Shown in pieces: positions 8,314 through 16,560 of a stretch of 64,000 nucleotides of DNA. Source of the DNA: Companilactobacillus formosensis. GTDB lineage: Bacteria; Bacillota; Bacilli; Lactobacillales; Lactobacillaceae. The notes under the pieces were generated by a model. It did no database searches. It was not told where the DNA came from and worked only from the letters and a program-made list of their open reading frames with translations. Position 1 is the first letter of the stretch. Every line of letters starts with the position of its first letter. The translations under genes were made by a program, and so were the position numbers. The stretch is taken from positions 184,791-248,790 of the forward strand of contig NZ_BJDU01000001.1 of assembly GCF_005405305.1 (NCBI RefSeq), written 5' to 3'.

Positions 8314-9570
8314 ATGAAAAAAAAGTTATGGATGATTTTTGGACCTGTTATAGTTGCTATTGTTGCATTGTTGATTCTTCTATTTGCACCAATCAATTTT
8401 AAAACTGTCACTCCTAAAAAAATTGACCAAGCGGCCACTTCATTGGATGTGCGAGTTTTAAAAGGTGAGAGTGTTAAGAATGCTGCTGAAAAAGAAAACT
8501 ACATTCCTATTATTGGTTCATCGGAACTTTCTAGAATGGATCCGTTCCACCCATCTTCCATGGCACAAAAATATCATTGGAAGAATAAACCATTCTTGCA
8601 AGGTAATCCTGGTACTGCCTCACTGACTCAAGCTATTAACGTCGGCGGAATGTCTAATCTGAAAGGGAATAAAGCTGTCTTTATCATTTCACCACAGTGG
8701 TTTACGAAAACCGGTGTTCCTTCTGACGCGTTCAAGTACTTCTTATCACCATTACAATTGACGGGATTTATTTTAAATTCTGATCACGGTGATAAAGCAA
8801 TGAATAAATACATCGCTAAAAGAGTGCTTGATCTGGGTGTTAGCAAAGGTCCAATTGAAGACGGTGCTTTGAAGCGTATTTCCAAAGGTCAACAGATTAC
8901 TAACTTCCAACGGATGTACATTCAAAGAATTTCACGTTCAAGTTTACAAAGTCAAGATAATCTCTTTGGAGCACTTTCAATGAATGATCATCAAAAGATG
9001 ATTGATAAAGCAGCTAGTCAGTTACCTGATACTTATGATTACAAGCATTTGAATCAATTAGCTGTTAAATTAGCAAAGAAACATTCAACTGATAATGATT
9101 TGCAAATTGGTAATTCTTTTTACAAGAAGGAATTGAAAAAGAGAATCATCAAGTATAAGAATGCGCATAGACACGTTACTTATACACGTTCCCCTGAATA
9201 CAACGACTTTCAAGCTTTGTTATATATGTTTGCTCAAAATAAGACTGAAGTAATGTTCGTCATTCAACCAATTAATCCTTATTGGGTCAAATATACAGGA
9301 ATGCCAATGAGTTCCATTACTAATTTTGATAAAAAGATCAAATATCAATTGAAGTCTCAAGGTTTCAATAATATTGTAGATTTATCAAACGTTAAGAATC
9401 CTAACTACATTGCTGAAGATACGATTCACATGGGTTGGCGTGGCTGGTTAATGCTAGATAAGAGCCTTAAAGGTTATTATCAAACTAAGAAAGCTGATCC
9501 TAAGAATACGCAATATCACATGAATAGTTACTTCTTAACAAAAGAATGGGCTAGCGATAATCAATTTTAA
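8314..9570 (+). CDS. dltD: DltD, D-alanyl-lipoteichoic acid biosynthesis protein
   Basis: A 418-residue protein with an N-terminal transmembrane anchor (residues about 5-25) and an extracellular SGNH-like domain. GSSELSRMDPFHPS at about residue 68 provides the nucleophile Ser, and EDTIHMGWRGW near the C-terminus provides the Asp and His. It performs the last transfer step to lipoteichoic acid outside the membrane. D-alanylation lowers wall negative charge and raises resistance to cationic peptides. It closes the operon; a strong terminator follows within 15 bp. Confidence 0.95.
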   Translation: MKKKLWMIFGPVIVAIVALLILLFAPINFKTVTPKKIDQAATSLDVRVLKGESVKNAAEKENYIPIIGSSELSRMDPFHPSSMAQKYHWKNKPFLQGNPGTASLTQAINVGGMSNLKGNKAVFIISPQWFTKTGVPSDAFKYFLSPLQLTGFILNSDHGDKAMNKYIAKRVLDLGVSKGPIEDGALKRISKGQQITNFQRMYIQRISRSSLQSQDNLFGALSMNDHQKMIDKAASQLPDTYDYKHLNQLAVKLAKKHSTDNDLQIGNSFYKKELKKRIIKYKNAHRHVTYTRSPEYNDFQALLYMFAQNKTEVMFVIQPINPYWVKYTGMPMSSITNFDKKIKYQLKSQGFNNIVDLSNVKNPNYIAEDTIHMGWRGWLMLDKSLKGYYQTKKADPKNTQYHMNSYFLTKEWASDNQF

Positions 9571-9575
9571 GAATC

Positions 9576-9613
9576 AAAAAAACCTCCCTGGATGGTCAGG
9601 GGGGCTTTTTTTA
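9576..9613 (+). terminator. Intrinsic terminator of the dlt operon
   Basis: CCTCCCTG (9583-9590) pairs with CAGGGGGG (9597-9604, one G-U), followed by a seven-T run; an A-run precedes it. Confidence 0.85.
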
Positions 9614-9641
9614 TGGATAAATGTTATTATCAACACTATAT

Positions 9642-9657
9642 ATTAAGTTAACTTTAG
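9642..9657. promoter_or_regulatory. Probable MerR operator (AAGTTAACTT dyad)
   Basis: A perfect 10-bp palindrome AAGTTAACTT (9645-9654) with near-symmetric flanks sits about 30 bp before the merR start. It resembles the GTTAAC-centred dyads bound by AdhR-type MerR regulators. Autoregulation is inferred. Confidence 0.45.
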
Positions 9658-9680
9658 GTCAATGAGAAATTAAGGAGATT

Positions 9681-10112
9681 ATGATGCAAGAAATAGAAAC
9701 TACTTATTCAATCGGTGAAGTAGCTGAGAAATTCGGCTTGTCAGTGCCCACATTACGTTACTATGATAAAGAAGGTTTGATCCCTAATTTAAATAAAAAC
9801 GCTGCTGGGGTACGCCGTTTTACTGAAGAAAATTTAAGTACATTACAAATAGTTGAGTGTGTAAAGAACGCAGGGATGCCAATCAAAGAAATCAAGCAAT
9901 TCATCAAGTGGACGACTGAAGGCGACGAGTCGTTACAAGAACGCTTTGATATGTTCTTACAATTACGTCTATCGGTTCAAGAACAAATGCGCCAACTACA
10001 AGAAACACTCGATGTCATCAATTTTAAATGTGAATATTATGGTAAGGCAACTAATGATGGTACGGAAAAGTACGTTAAAGAAGAAATGCATTTAGATAAG
10101 CCTAAGCTTTGA
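9681..10112 (+). CDS. MerR-family transcriptional regulator
   Basis: A 143-residue MerR regulator: YSIGEVAEKFGLSVPTLRYYDKEGL (winged helix, residues about 10-35), RRFTEENL, then a coiled coil ending in an FKCEYYGKA-like stretch seen in AdhR/YfmP-type members, which sense small electrophiles. Two ATGs are in tandem; AAGGAG at 9672-9677 is better spaced for the second (9684). It lies just upstream of acyl-CoA dehydrogenase-etfBA on the same strand and is the obvious candidate regulator. A terminator-like hairpin separates it from those genes. No cluster of metal-binding cysteines is seen. Confidence 0.85.
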   Translation: MMQEIETTYSIGEVAEKFGLSVPTLRYYDKEGLIPNLNKNAAGVRRFTEENLSTLQIVECVKNAGMPIKEIKQFIKWTTEGDESLQERFDMFLQLRLSVQEQMRQLQETLDVINFKCEYYGKATNDGTEKYVKEEMHLDKPKL

Positions 10113-10161
10113 TATACATAAATAATTATCTGTATATAATATTGTTATATTTACTTTATAC

Positions 10162-10210
10162 CCAAACTAATATATCATGTGGCTAGATAGATTAGTTTGG
10201 TATTTTTTTA
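10162..10210 (+). terminator. Terminator-like hairpin before acyl-CoA dehydrogenase gene (possible attenuator)
   Basis: A perfect 10-bp stem (CCAAACTAAT 10162-10171, ATTAGTTTGG 10191-10200) is followed by TATTTTTTTA. It ends only about 40 bp before the start codon at 10250. That leaves little room for a promoter plus ribosome-binding site, so transcription of the downstream genes probably crosses it. Confidence 0.75.
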
Positions 10211-10249
10211 TCCTCATATGTGAAAAAATTAACATGCAAGGAGAGCGTT

Positions 10250-11374
10250 ATGGATCAAAATAAGACAAGCAAAGAAATCCTCTTACGAATGGTTAAATCA
10301 TTCACAGAAAATGAAGTAGCACCATTTGATATGGAAATTGATCACACAAGATCGTATGTAAATGACTTGTTGAATAAAATAAAAGAAACAGATTTGCTGA
10401 GTACAATGTTGCCTAAAGAGTACGGTGGAGCAGGTTTTGATGGTTCAACGACTGCTGAGATGATCAAAGAGATCGCCCGTGGCAATGCTAGTTTGGCGGT
10501 TACCTTGGAAGGTCATTTCAAGTCGATTGATCAAATCGTTAAGTTCGGTAATCAGGCTTTAAAAGATGAGTATTTACCTCAAGCAAAATCACGAATTATT
10601 GCTTTTTCAATGACTGAACCGAGTGGTGGATCCAATCCTTTAGGAATTAACTCACATGCAGAACACGTTGGTAACAAATGGATTATTAATGGCGATAAGA
10701 TCATGATCACAAATGGTGGACTAGCAGAAATTTATTGTGTTCTTGTCAAAACTGCCCCTGAAGAATTGTCTTTCTTTATTGTCGATAAAGATATGGAAGG
10801 CTTTGAATTTGGTAAGCAAGAGAACTTCTTAGGTTTGACAGGTGTTCCAGTTGGCGAAATTGTCATGAATAATATTGAAGTTGATGAGAATCACTTGTTA
10901 GGTAAAGTTGGTATGGGTAAGGAAATCGGCGACAGTGCTCACAATGATGCACGAGTTTTGATGGGTGCCGTTTTGACTGGCATCATGGAACACGAGTTAG
11001 ATATCGTGACAGATTACGCAACTCACAGAAAAGCTATCGATACGCCAATCATTCAAATGCAAGGTATTCAAAGAAAAGTCGCTGATATCGCCATTGCTAA
11101 GGAAACAACTAAACTGCTTTATCAAAAAGCTGCTTGGTTAAAAGACAATCGCCAAGATTACGAAGAAGAGGCTGCCATGGCTAAAGCATATGGAAGTCGG
11201 AGCGCTGTTAAATCCGGTGACGATGCTTTACAAATTTTAGGTGGATACGGTTATAGTCTAGATTATCCAGTTGAGCATTTGATCAGAGATGCCAGAGCAA
11301 TGGAATTAGCTGAAGGTACAGTTGAAAAAATGCGGACAGAGATTGCTTTGATTGAAGCAAAGAATAGAGCCTAG
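10250..11374 (+). CDS. Acyl-CoA dehydrogenase
   Basis: A 374-residue FAD-dependent acyl-CoA dehydrogenase. It shows the AFSMTEPSGGSNP flavin/substrate block, the helical C-terminal domain with LQILGGYGYSLDYPVEHLIRDAR, and the catalytic base Glu in AEGT at about residue 359. These enzymes oxidise (or, with a suitable ETF, reduce) the alpha-beta bond of acyl-CoA and exchange electrons with ETF. I start at ATG 10250, after AAGGAGAG, not at an upstream in-frame GTG. Gene order acd-etfB-etfA matches bcd/car-type clusters. No other beta-oxidation gene is nearby, so the substrate is unknown. Confidence 0.9.
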   Translation: MDQNKTSKEILLRMVKSFTENEVAPFDMEIDHTRSYVNDLLNKIKETDLLSTMLPKEYGGAGFDGSTTAEMIKEIARGNASLAVTLEGHFKSIDQIVKFGNQALKDEYLPQAKSRIIAFSMTEPSGGSNPLGINSHAEHVGNKWIINGDKIMITNGGLAEIYCVLVKTAPEELSFFIVDKDMEGFEFGKQENFLGLTGVPVGEIVMNNIEVDENHLLGKVGMGKEIGDSAHNDARVLMGAVLTGIMEHELDIVTDYATHRKAIDTPIIQMQGIQRKVADIAIAKETTKLLYQKAAWLKDNRQDYEEEAAMAKAYGSRSAVKSGDDALQILGGYGYSLDYPVEHLIRDARAMELAEGTVEKMRTEIALIEAKNRA

Positions 11375-11383
11375 GAGGAAGTT

Positions 11384-12181
11384 ATGAAAATAGTTGTTGG
11401 TATTAAACAAGTTCCTGAAACGACAAACGTCAAGATTAATGAAAAAACTAAAAATATTGATCGACGTGGCCTAGGTGGTGTTATCAATTCTTATGATTTG
11501 CACGCTTTGCAAGCGGCTTTAGCAATTAGAGATCAAGTTGGCGGAGAAGTTATCACTCTATCTATGGGTCCAGATGATTTTGCTGTTTCCTTGCAAGAAA
11601 CTTTGGCCCTTGGCGCTGATAAAGCAGTTCTTTTGTCTGATCGTGCATTTGCTGGTGCGGATACTCTAGCAACCGCATACGTACTAGGTGAAGCTATCAA
11701 AAAAATTGATGGGGTCGATTTAGTATTGGTAGGACAACAGTCGGTTGATGCTGACACCGGTCAAGTAGGGCCAATCATTGCTGAAATGTTGAACGTTCCT
11801 CAAGTTACTTATGCTGATAAGATTGAAGCTTTTGAAGATCATTTGGTAATTGATCGTAAATTGGAAAATGTAGAACAAACAATTACCGCTAAATTACCGC
11901 TTCTTCTAACGGCTACTGACAAGGCTAATAGTCCTAAATATACTAATGTCGTTGAGATTGCTAAGAGTTTTGATAAACCCATCATTACTTGGCATGCTAA
12001 TGATTTGAATTTAGACGAACAACGAGTTGGACAAGCAGGTTCTCCAACAATTGTCCGTTCAATTTCAGAACCTAAAAAAGTTGCTAAGAAAAATCATCGT
12101 TTGTCTGATAACCCAGTAACGGCTGCTCGTGAATTAGTTGATATTTTGAAGCAGAAAAATATTTTGACGGAGGACAAATAA
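11384..12181 (+). CDS. etfB: Electron transfer flavoprotein beta subunit
   Basis: A 265-residue EtfB. N-terminal MKIVVGIKQVPET, the DLHALQAALAIRD segment, VLVGQQSVDADTGQVGP (the dinucleotide-binding loop) and a C-terminal arm are all family hallmarks. It forms the EtfAB heterodimer that accepts electrons from the dehydrogenase encoded 9 bp upstream. GGAGGAAG precedes the ATG. EtfA begins on the base after its stop codon, so the two are translated together. Whether this ETF bifurcates electrons cannot be judged by eye. Confidence 0.93.
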   Translation: MKIVVGIKQVPETTNVKINEKTKNIDRRGLGGVINSYDLHALQAALAIRDQVGGEVITLSMGPDDFAVSLQETLALGADKAVLLSDRAFAGADTLATAYVLGEAIKKIDGVDLVLVGQQSVDADTGQVGPIIAEMLNVPQVTYADKIEAFEDHLVIDRKLENVEQTITAKLPLLLTATDKANSPKYTNVVEIAKSFDKPIITWHANDLNLDEQRVGQAGSPTIVRSISEPKKVAKKNHRLSDNPVTAARELVDILKQKNILTEDK

Positions 12182-13150
12182 ATGACAGTTATAAAAGAAA
12201 ATTGGATTTTCGCAGAAAATGATTTAAACGAAATTAATCCCGTCACTTTTCAATTGATTACTAAAATGAATCAAATTAGTCATGATCCAGTGGTAGCTAT
12301 TTTGATTGAAAAGACCACTGCCAATTTAGAAACTACTTTGAGTGCTTATGGCCCAGACAAAATTATCACTATTAAAGATGACGCTTTAGCTGATGGTGAT
12401 GATTTAGAAATCACGGATGCTTTAGCTAATTTAATTAAACAAAAAGGCACTCCTAATACTTTGATTTTTCCAGCTACAGTTGCCGGTCGTTCAATTGCTC
12501 CAAGATTGCAAGCACGTTTACAAACTGGATTGACAGCTGACTGTTTAGATTTGCATTTTGAAGATGATTTGTTAGTACAAACTAAACCTTCATACGGCGA
12601 CAATATTATGTGTGAAATTACGATTCCAGATCGCCGACCACAGATGGTCACAGCCCGTCCTAATGTTTTCACCGCTGAAAAGAAAACTAACTCTAATTTG
12701 CAAATGGAAACCATTTCCAACATACAATGGAAGAAAGACAATCAATTACAAATAAAAAGTCGTGTTTTACCTACCCAAAAAGCTAAAGATATCAAGCAAT
12801 CTAAACACGTTGTAGCTATCGGTCGAGGTAGTAAAACGGTTAAAGATATTGAAGTTGCCAAGAGTTTATCTCAGAAGTTAAACGCCAGTCTCGGAGTGAC
12901 GCGTCCATTGACTGATTTGGAAGAGTTTACAATTGCTGATCAAATTGGTCAAAGCGGTCAAACAATTGCCCCTGATTTATTGATTAATTTAGGAATTTCT
13001 GGAGCCGTTCAATATACTTCTGGAATATCAAATGCCAAGGTCGTTGTTTCGATTAATACGGATAAAAACGCACAAATTTTTAAGCATTCGGATTATTTTT
13101 TTGTTGGGAATGCTCAAGAATTCGCTAAGTCGCTCGAAGCTATACTATAA
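12182..13150 (+). CDS. etfA: Electron transfer flavoprotein alpha subunit
   Basis: A 322-residue EtfA. Its C-terminal FAD-binding domain contains GRGSKT, the RPLTDLEE region, QIGQSGQTIAPDLLINLGISGAVQYTSG and INTDKNAQIF, which bind FAD and contact EtfB. The N-terminal domain is more divergent. It starts immediately after etfB, with the ribosome-binding site (GGAGGA) inside the etfB end. It presumably shuttles electrons for the upstream acyl-CoA dehydrogenase; no ETF:quinone oxidoreductase is visible in this window. A strong terminator follows. Confidence 0.92.
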   Translation: MTVIKENWIFAENDLNEINPVTFQLITKMNQISHDPVVAILIEKTTANLETTLSAYGPDKIITIKDDALADGDDLEITDALANLIKQKGTPNTLIFPATVAGRSIAPRLQARLQTGLTADCLDLHFEDDLLVQTKPSYGDNIMCEITIPDRRPQMVTARPNVFTAEKKTNSNLQMETISNIQWKKDNQLQIKSRVLPTQKAKDIKQSKHVVAIGRGSKTVKDIEVAKSLSQKLNASLGVTRPLTDLEEFTIADQIGQSGQTIAPDLLINLGISGAVQYTSGISNAKVVVSINTDKNAQIFKHSDYFFVGNAQEFAKSLEAIL

Positions 13151-13160
13151 CTACAATACG

Positions 13161-13196
13161 TCTCCTATTCTAATTTACGAATAGGGGATTTTTTTT
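13161..13196 (+). terminator. Intrinsic terminator of acd-etfBA
   Basis: TCTCCTATTC (13161-13170) pairs with GAATAGGGGA (13179-13188, one G-U), followed by a run of eight T. Confidence 0.85.
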
Positions 13197-13359
13197 GGAA
13201 TAAACAGTTTAAAAGAATAGTAATAATTTGCATAAGCAAAATATATTTGTTAGGGTTATAAGGGTCGTTGTTATTTCTTTATTGTTAAATAACAGCTTTT
13301 TTATTTCTAATTATTGAGCATAAAAGTAAGTTTAATCAATTCCAAGAATGGGGGATTTA

Positions 13360-14571
13360 ATGAGTACTAATAAAAGTACAAAAGTAGAAGTCAAAAACCT
13401 AACGAAAATCTTTGGTAAGAGAATCGCCAAAGCCAAAGAGTTAAGCAGACAAGGAAAAGATAAATCAGAAATTCTCAAAGAAACAGGTGCCACAGTTGGT
13501 GTAGACCGAGCAAATTTCAAGATTTACGATGGTGAAATTTTCGTTATCATGGGTCTATCCGGTAGTGGTAAGTCAACATTGGTAAGAATGATCAATCGTC
13601 TTATCGACCCAACAGAGGGTGAAGTTTTGATTGATGGCGAAAACGTCATGAAGATGGATAAGAAAAAACTTCGTGATGTTCGTCGAAAGAAAATGAGTAT
13701 GGTTTTCCAAAACTTTGGATTATTACCTAATCGAACAGTTTTAGAAAATACTGAATATGGCTTGGAAATTCAAGGAGTAGATAAAGATACTCGTGAAAAG
13801 AAAGCCAATGAAGCACTAGAAACAGTCGGAATTACAGGTTATAACAATGAATACCCTGATCAATTGTCAGGTGGTATGCAACAACGTGTTGGTTTAGCTC
13901 GTGCATTAGCCAACGACCCCGAAATACTTTTAATGGATGAGGCTTTCTCAGCTCTTGATCCATTGAACAGAACCGACATGCAAGATCAGCTATTGGATAT
14001 TCAAGATCGCTTGCATAAAACAATCATTTTTATCAGTCACGATTTGAATGAAGCATTAAAGATTGGTGATCGAATTATGATTATGAAGGATGCTAAGGTT
14101 ATTCAAACTGGTACACCAGAAGATATCTTGACACATCCTGCTAATGAATATGTCGAAAACTTTATTGAAAATGTGGATAGAAGTAAGGTTCTTACTGCTG
14201 GTAATGTTATGATTCGTCCAATGACGATTAATATTGAAAAAGCTGGTCCACGTTTGACATTGAAGATGATGAAAGCTAACGAAGTTTCAACAGCTTACAT
14301 TATCAACAATGAACGTAAGTTACTAGGTGTCGTTGATGCCAACGATGTGATTAAATTAGTTCGCGAGAAGAAAGGGGATATTACACCTATTATTCAAACC
14401 AAAGTTCCTACAACAGATGAAGATACTCCAATTTCAGACTTGATGGATGATATCTCACAAACAGGTATTCCATTTGCTGTTGTAAACGACAAGAAGCAAC
14501 TGAAAGGAATCATTGTTCGTGGTGCCGTACTAGGTGCCCTTGCAGGAAATGAGGTGAGCGATTTTGAATAG
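13360..14571 (+). CDS. opuAA: Glycine betaine/proline-type ABC transporter ATP-binding protein
   Basis: A 403-residue ATPase of the OpuA/ProV type. Walker A GLSGSGKS is at about residue 64, signature LSGGMQQR at about 169, Walker B LLMDEAFSALD and an H-loop SHDLNEAL follow. Two C-terminal CBS motifs (about 275-400) act as the ionic-strength/nucleotide sensor in this family. The N-terminal GKRIAKAKEL extension is typical. An in-frame ATG at 13348 contains the GGGGGA ribosome-binding site, so ATG 13360 is more likely. It energises uptake of compatible solutes with the permease and binding protein downstream, overlapping the permease by 8 bp. Confidence 0.92.
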   Translation: MSTNKSTKVEVKNLTKIFGKRIAKAKELSRQGKDKSEILKETGATVGVDRANFKIYDGEIFVIMGLSGSGKSTLVRMINRLIDPTEGEVLIDGENVMKMDKKKLRDVRRKKMSMVFQNFGLLPNRTVLENTEYGLEIQGVDKDTREKKANEALETVGITGYNNEYPDQLSGGMQQRVGLARALANDPEILLMDEAFSALDPLNRTDMQDQLLDIQDRLHKTIIFISHDLNEALKIGDRIMIMKDAKVIQTGTPEDILTHPANEYVENFIENVDRSKVLTAGNVMIRPMTINIEKAGPRLTLKMMKANEVSTAYIINNERKLLGVVDANDVIKLVREKKGDITPIIQTKVPTTDEDTPISDLMDDISQTGIPFAVVNDKKQLKGIIVRGAVLGALAGNEVSDFE

Positions 14572-15430
14572 TCTTTTACTATTAGGTAGTATTCCAAAAC
14601 TTCCATTAGCTAATTGGATCGATAGTTTTGTTGATTGGCTAGTTCAATTCACTGGCTTCTTCAATGCTATTACTAATTTTATTGGTTCAATCAATAGTGC
14701 CTTTCAATGGGTTTTTGATCTGATTCCAATTTGGTTATTTATTATTTTAGTATTAGCTCTAACTTATTTTGTTAATCGAGATAAGCAAAACTGGGGTCTG
14801 TTAATTTTTGAGTTCCTAGGATTATTGTTAGTTTGGAACTTAGATTACTGGCGTGATATGACCCAAACATTATCATTGGTTCTAACATCTAGTTTGATTG
14901 CCATCATAATTGGTATTCCACTAGGAATTTTGATGGCTAAGAGTCACACGGCTGAAGTTATCTTGAAACCAATTCTTGATTTCATGCAGACAATGCCAGC
15001 CTTCGTTTACTTGATTCCTGCTGTTGCCTTGTTCGGTATCGGTATGGTTCCAGGTATCGTAGCTTCAGTTATTTTCGCTATGCCACCAACAGTTAGAATG
15101 ACTAATATGGGTATTCGTGAAGTTCCTAATGAATTGATCGAAGCCGCAGATTCATTTGGTTCAACTGAATGGCAAAAATTGTTCAAGGTTGAATTACCAA
15201 TCGCCAAAACTAGTTTGATGGCTGGTGTCAACCAAAGTATGATGCTTTCACTATCAATGGTTGTTATTGCTTCTATGATCGGTGCTATGGGACTTGGTAC
15301 ACAAGTTTACTTCGCCGTTGGTAGAAACGATGCTGGTAATGGTTTCGCCGCTGGTTTGGCAATCGTTATCTTGGCAATTATTTTGGATAGATTGACTCAA
15401 TCACTAACAAGAACACGCAGAAAAAACTAG
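14564..15430 (+). CDS. opuAB: Glycine betaine ABC transporter permease
   Basis: A 288-residue inner-membrane permease with about 7-8 hydrophobic helices and the EAA loop EAADSFGSTEWQKLFKVELP, which contacts the ATPase. It starts at TTG 14564, preceded by GAGGTGAG, and overlaps the ATPase gene by 8 bp. Length and sequence are typical of OpuAB/GbuB, in which the permease is a separate polypeptide rather than fused to the binding protein as in lactococcal OpuABC. Confidence 0.92.
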   Translation: MNSLLLLGSIPKLPLANWIDSFVDWLVQFTGFFNAITNFIGSINSAFQWVFDLIPIWLFIILVLALTYFVNRDKQNWGLLIFEFLGLLLVWNLDYWRDMTQTLSLVLTSSLIAIIIGIPLGILMAKSHTAEVILKPILDFMQTMPAFVYLIPAVALFGIGMVPGIVASVIFAMPPTVRMTNMGIREVPNELIEAADSFGSTEWQKLFKVELPIAKTSLMAGVNQSMMLSLSMVVIASMIGAMGLGTQVYFAVGRNDAGNGFAAGLAIVILAIILDRLTQSLTRTRRKN

Positions 15431-15440
15431 GAGGGATTTT

Positions 15441-16340
15441 TTGAAAAAACAAAAGTTTATTAAACTTTTCTTATTAGCTTTACTAATTATCCCAATTATT
15501 TCCGCATGTAGTTCCCAAACAGCTCCATACAACAGTAAGGAAAAGTTGGGTCCCCAAATTAATTACACTATTACTGGTATTGATGCTGGTGCTGGTGAAA
15601 TGAGTACAACACAAACTGCTTTGAAGAAATACAAGCTGGAAGATCACAATTGGCAACTACAACCAAGTTCTACTTCAGCTATGACTAGTACTTTGGATAA
15701 AGCTTATAAAAACAAACAGCCAATCGTAATTACTGGTTGGCAACCACACTGGATGTTTAAGAAGTATAAATTAAAATTCTTAAAAGATCCTAAAAATGTT
15801 TATGGTAAAGCTGAGCATATTAGTACCATCGTTCGTAAAGGTTTAAAGAAGGATTCTCCAGAAGCATATACGATTTTGGACAGATTCCACTGGACACCAT
15901 CACAAATGTCTGATGTTATGTTGGATGTTAATGCTGGTATGTCACCTAAGAAGGCTGCTAACAAATGGATCAAGAAGAATCCTAAAATTGTTGATCAATG
16001 GACTAAAGGTGTTAAGAAAGTTCATGGCAAATCAATCAAGCTTACTTATGTTGCTTGGGATTCAGAAATTGCCTCAACTAACGTAATTGCTCAAGTCTTG
16101 AAGAAACAAGGTTACAAAGTAACTATTCAATCAATGGAAATGCAACCAGTTTGGGCTTCAATTGCTACCAACGCTGCTGATGCTACTGTCAGTGCTTGGT
16201 TGCCTAAGACTGCTGCTAAATTCTATTCTGATTATAAGGGCAGATTTGTTGATTTAGGTGCCAACTTGAATGGTGCCAAAGTTGGATTGGCTGTACCAAC
16301 TTATATGAAGAATATCAATTCTATTGAAGATTTAAAATAA
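15441..16340 (+). CDS. opuAC: Glycine betaine-binding lipoprotein
   Basis: A 299-residue substrate-binding protein anchored as a lipoprotein: the signal peptide ends in the lipobox IISAC (modified Cys near residue 23). Trp-rich segments such as ITGWQPHWMF and YVAWDSE fit the aromatic cage that binds quaternary ammonium groups. AGGAGG precedes a TTG start at 15441. It is the last gene of the three-gene importer and is followed by a terminator. Confidence 0.92.
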   Translation: MKKQKFIKLFLLALLIIPIISACSSQTAPYNSKEKLGPQINYTITGIDAGAGEMSTTQTALKKYKLEDHNWQLQPSSTSAMTSTLDKAYKNKQPIVITGWQPHWMFKKYKLKFLKDPKNVYGKAEHISTIVRKGLKKDSPEAYTILDRFHWTPSQMSDVMLDVNAGMSPKKAANKWIKKNPKIVDQWTKGVKKVHGKSIKLTYVAWDSEIASTNVIAQVLKKQGYKVTIQSMEMQPVWASIATNAADATVSAWLPKTAAKFYSDYKGRFVDLGANLNGAKVGLAVPTYMKNINSIEDLK

Positions 16341-16346
16341 GAAGTT

Positions 16347-16375
16347 AAAAAATGGAAGAAATTCCATTTTTTTTT
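16347..16375 (+). terminator. Intrinsic terminator of the opuA operon
   Basis: AAAATGGAA and TTCCATTTT form a stem with a GAAA tetraloop, followed by a T-run. Confidence 0.85.
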
Positions 16376-16560
16376 GCGCTAAAAATCTCTTTTATATACT
16401 AATGGAATATTTAATTGATTTGTTATTCCTTAAATCATATGAAATAATATTAAAAAACAAGACAAATTATCTACTTAGTATGGAATTCAATGACATGGTA
16501 TAAGGGAGGGTATATAATTAAATTAATTATAATATGAAATTTTTATATAGGGGCGATGGC

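Noticed and set aside
12346-12741. 131-codon ORF antisense to etfA
   Set aside because: Lies wholly within etfA, has no ribosome-binding site, and etfA motifs are clear.
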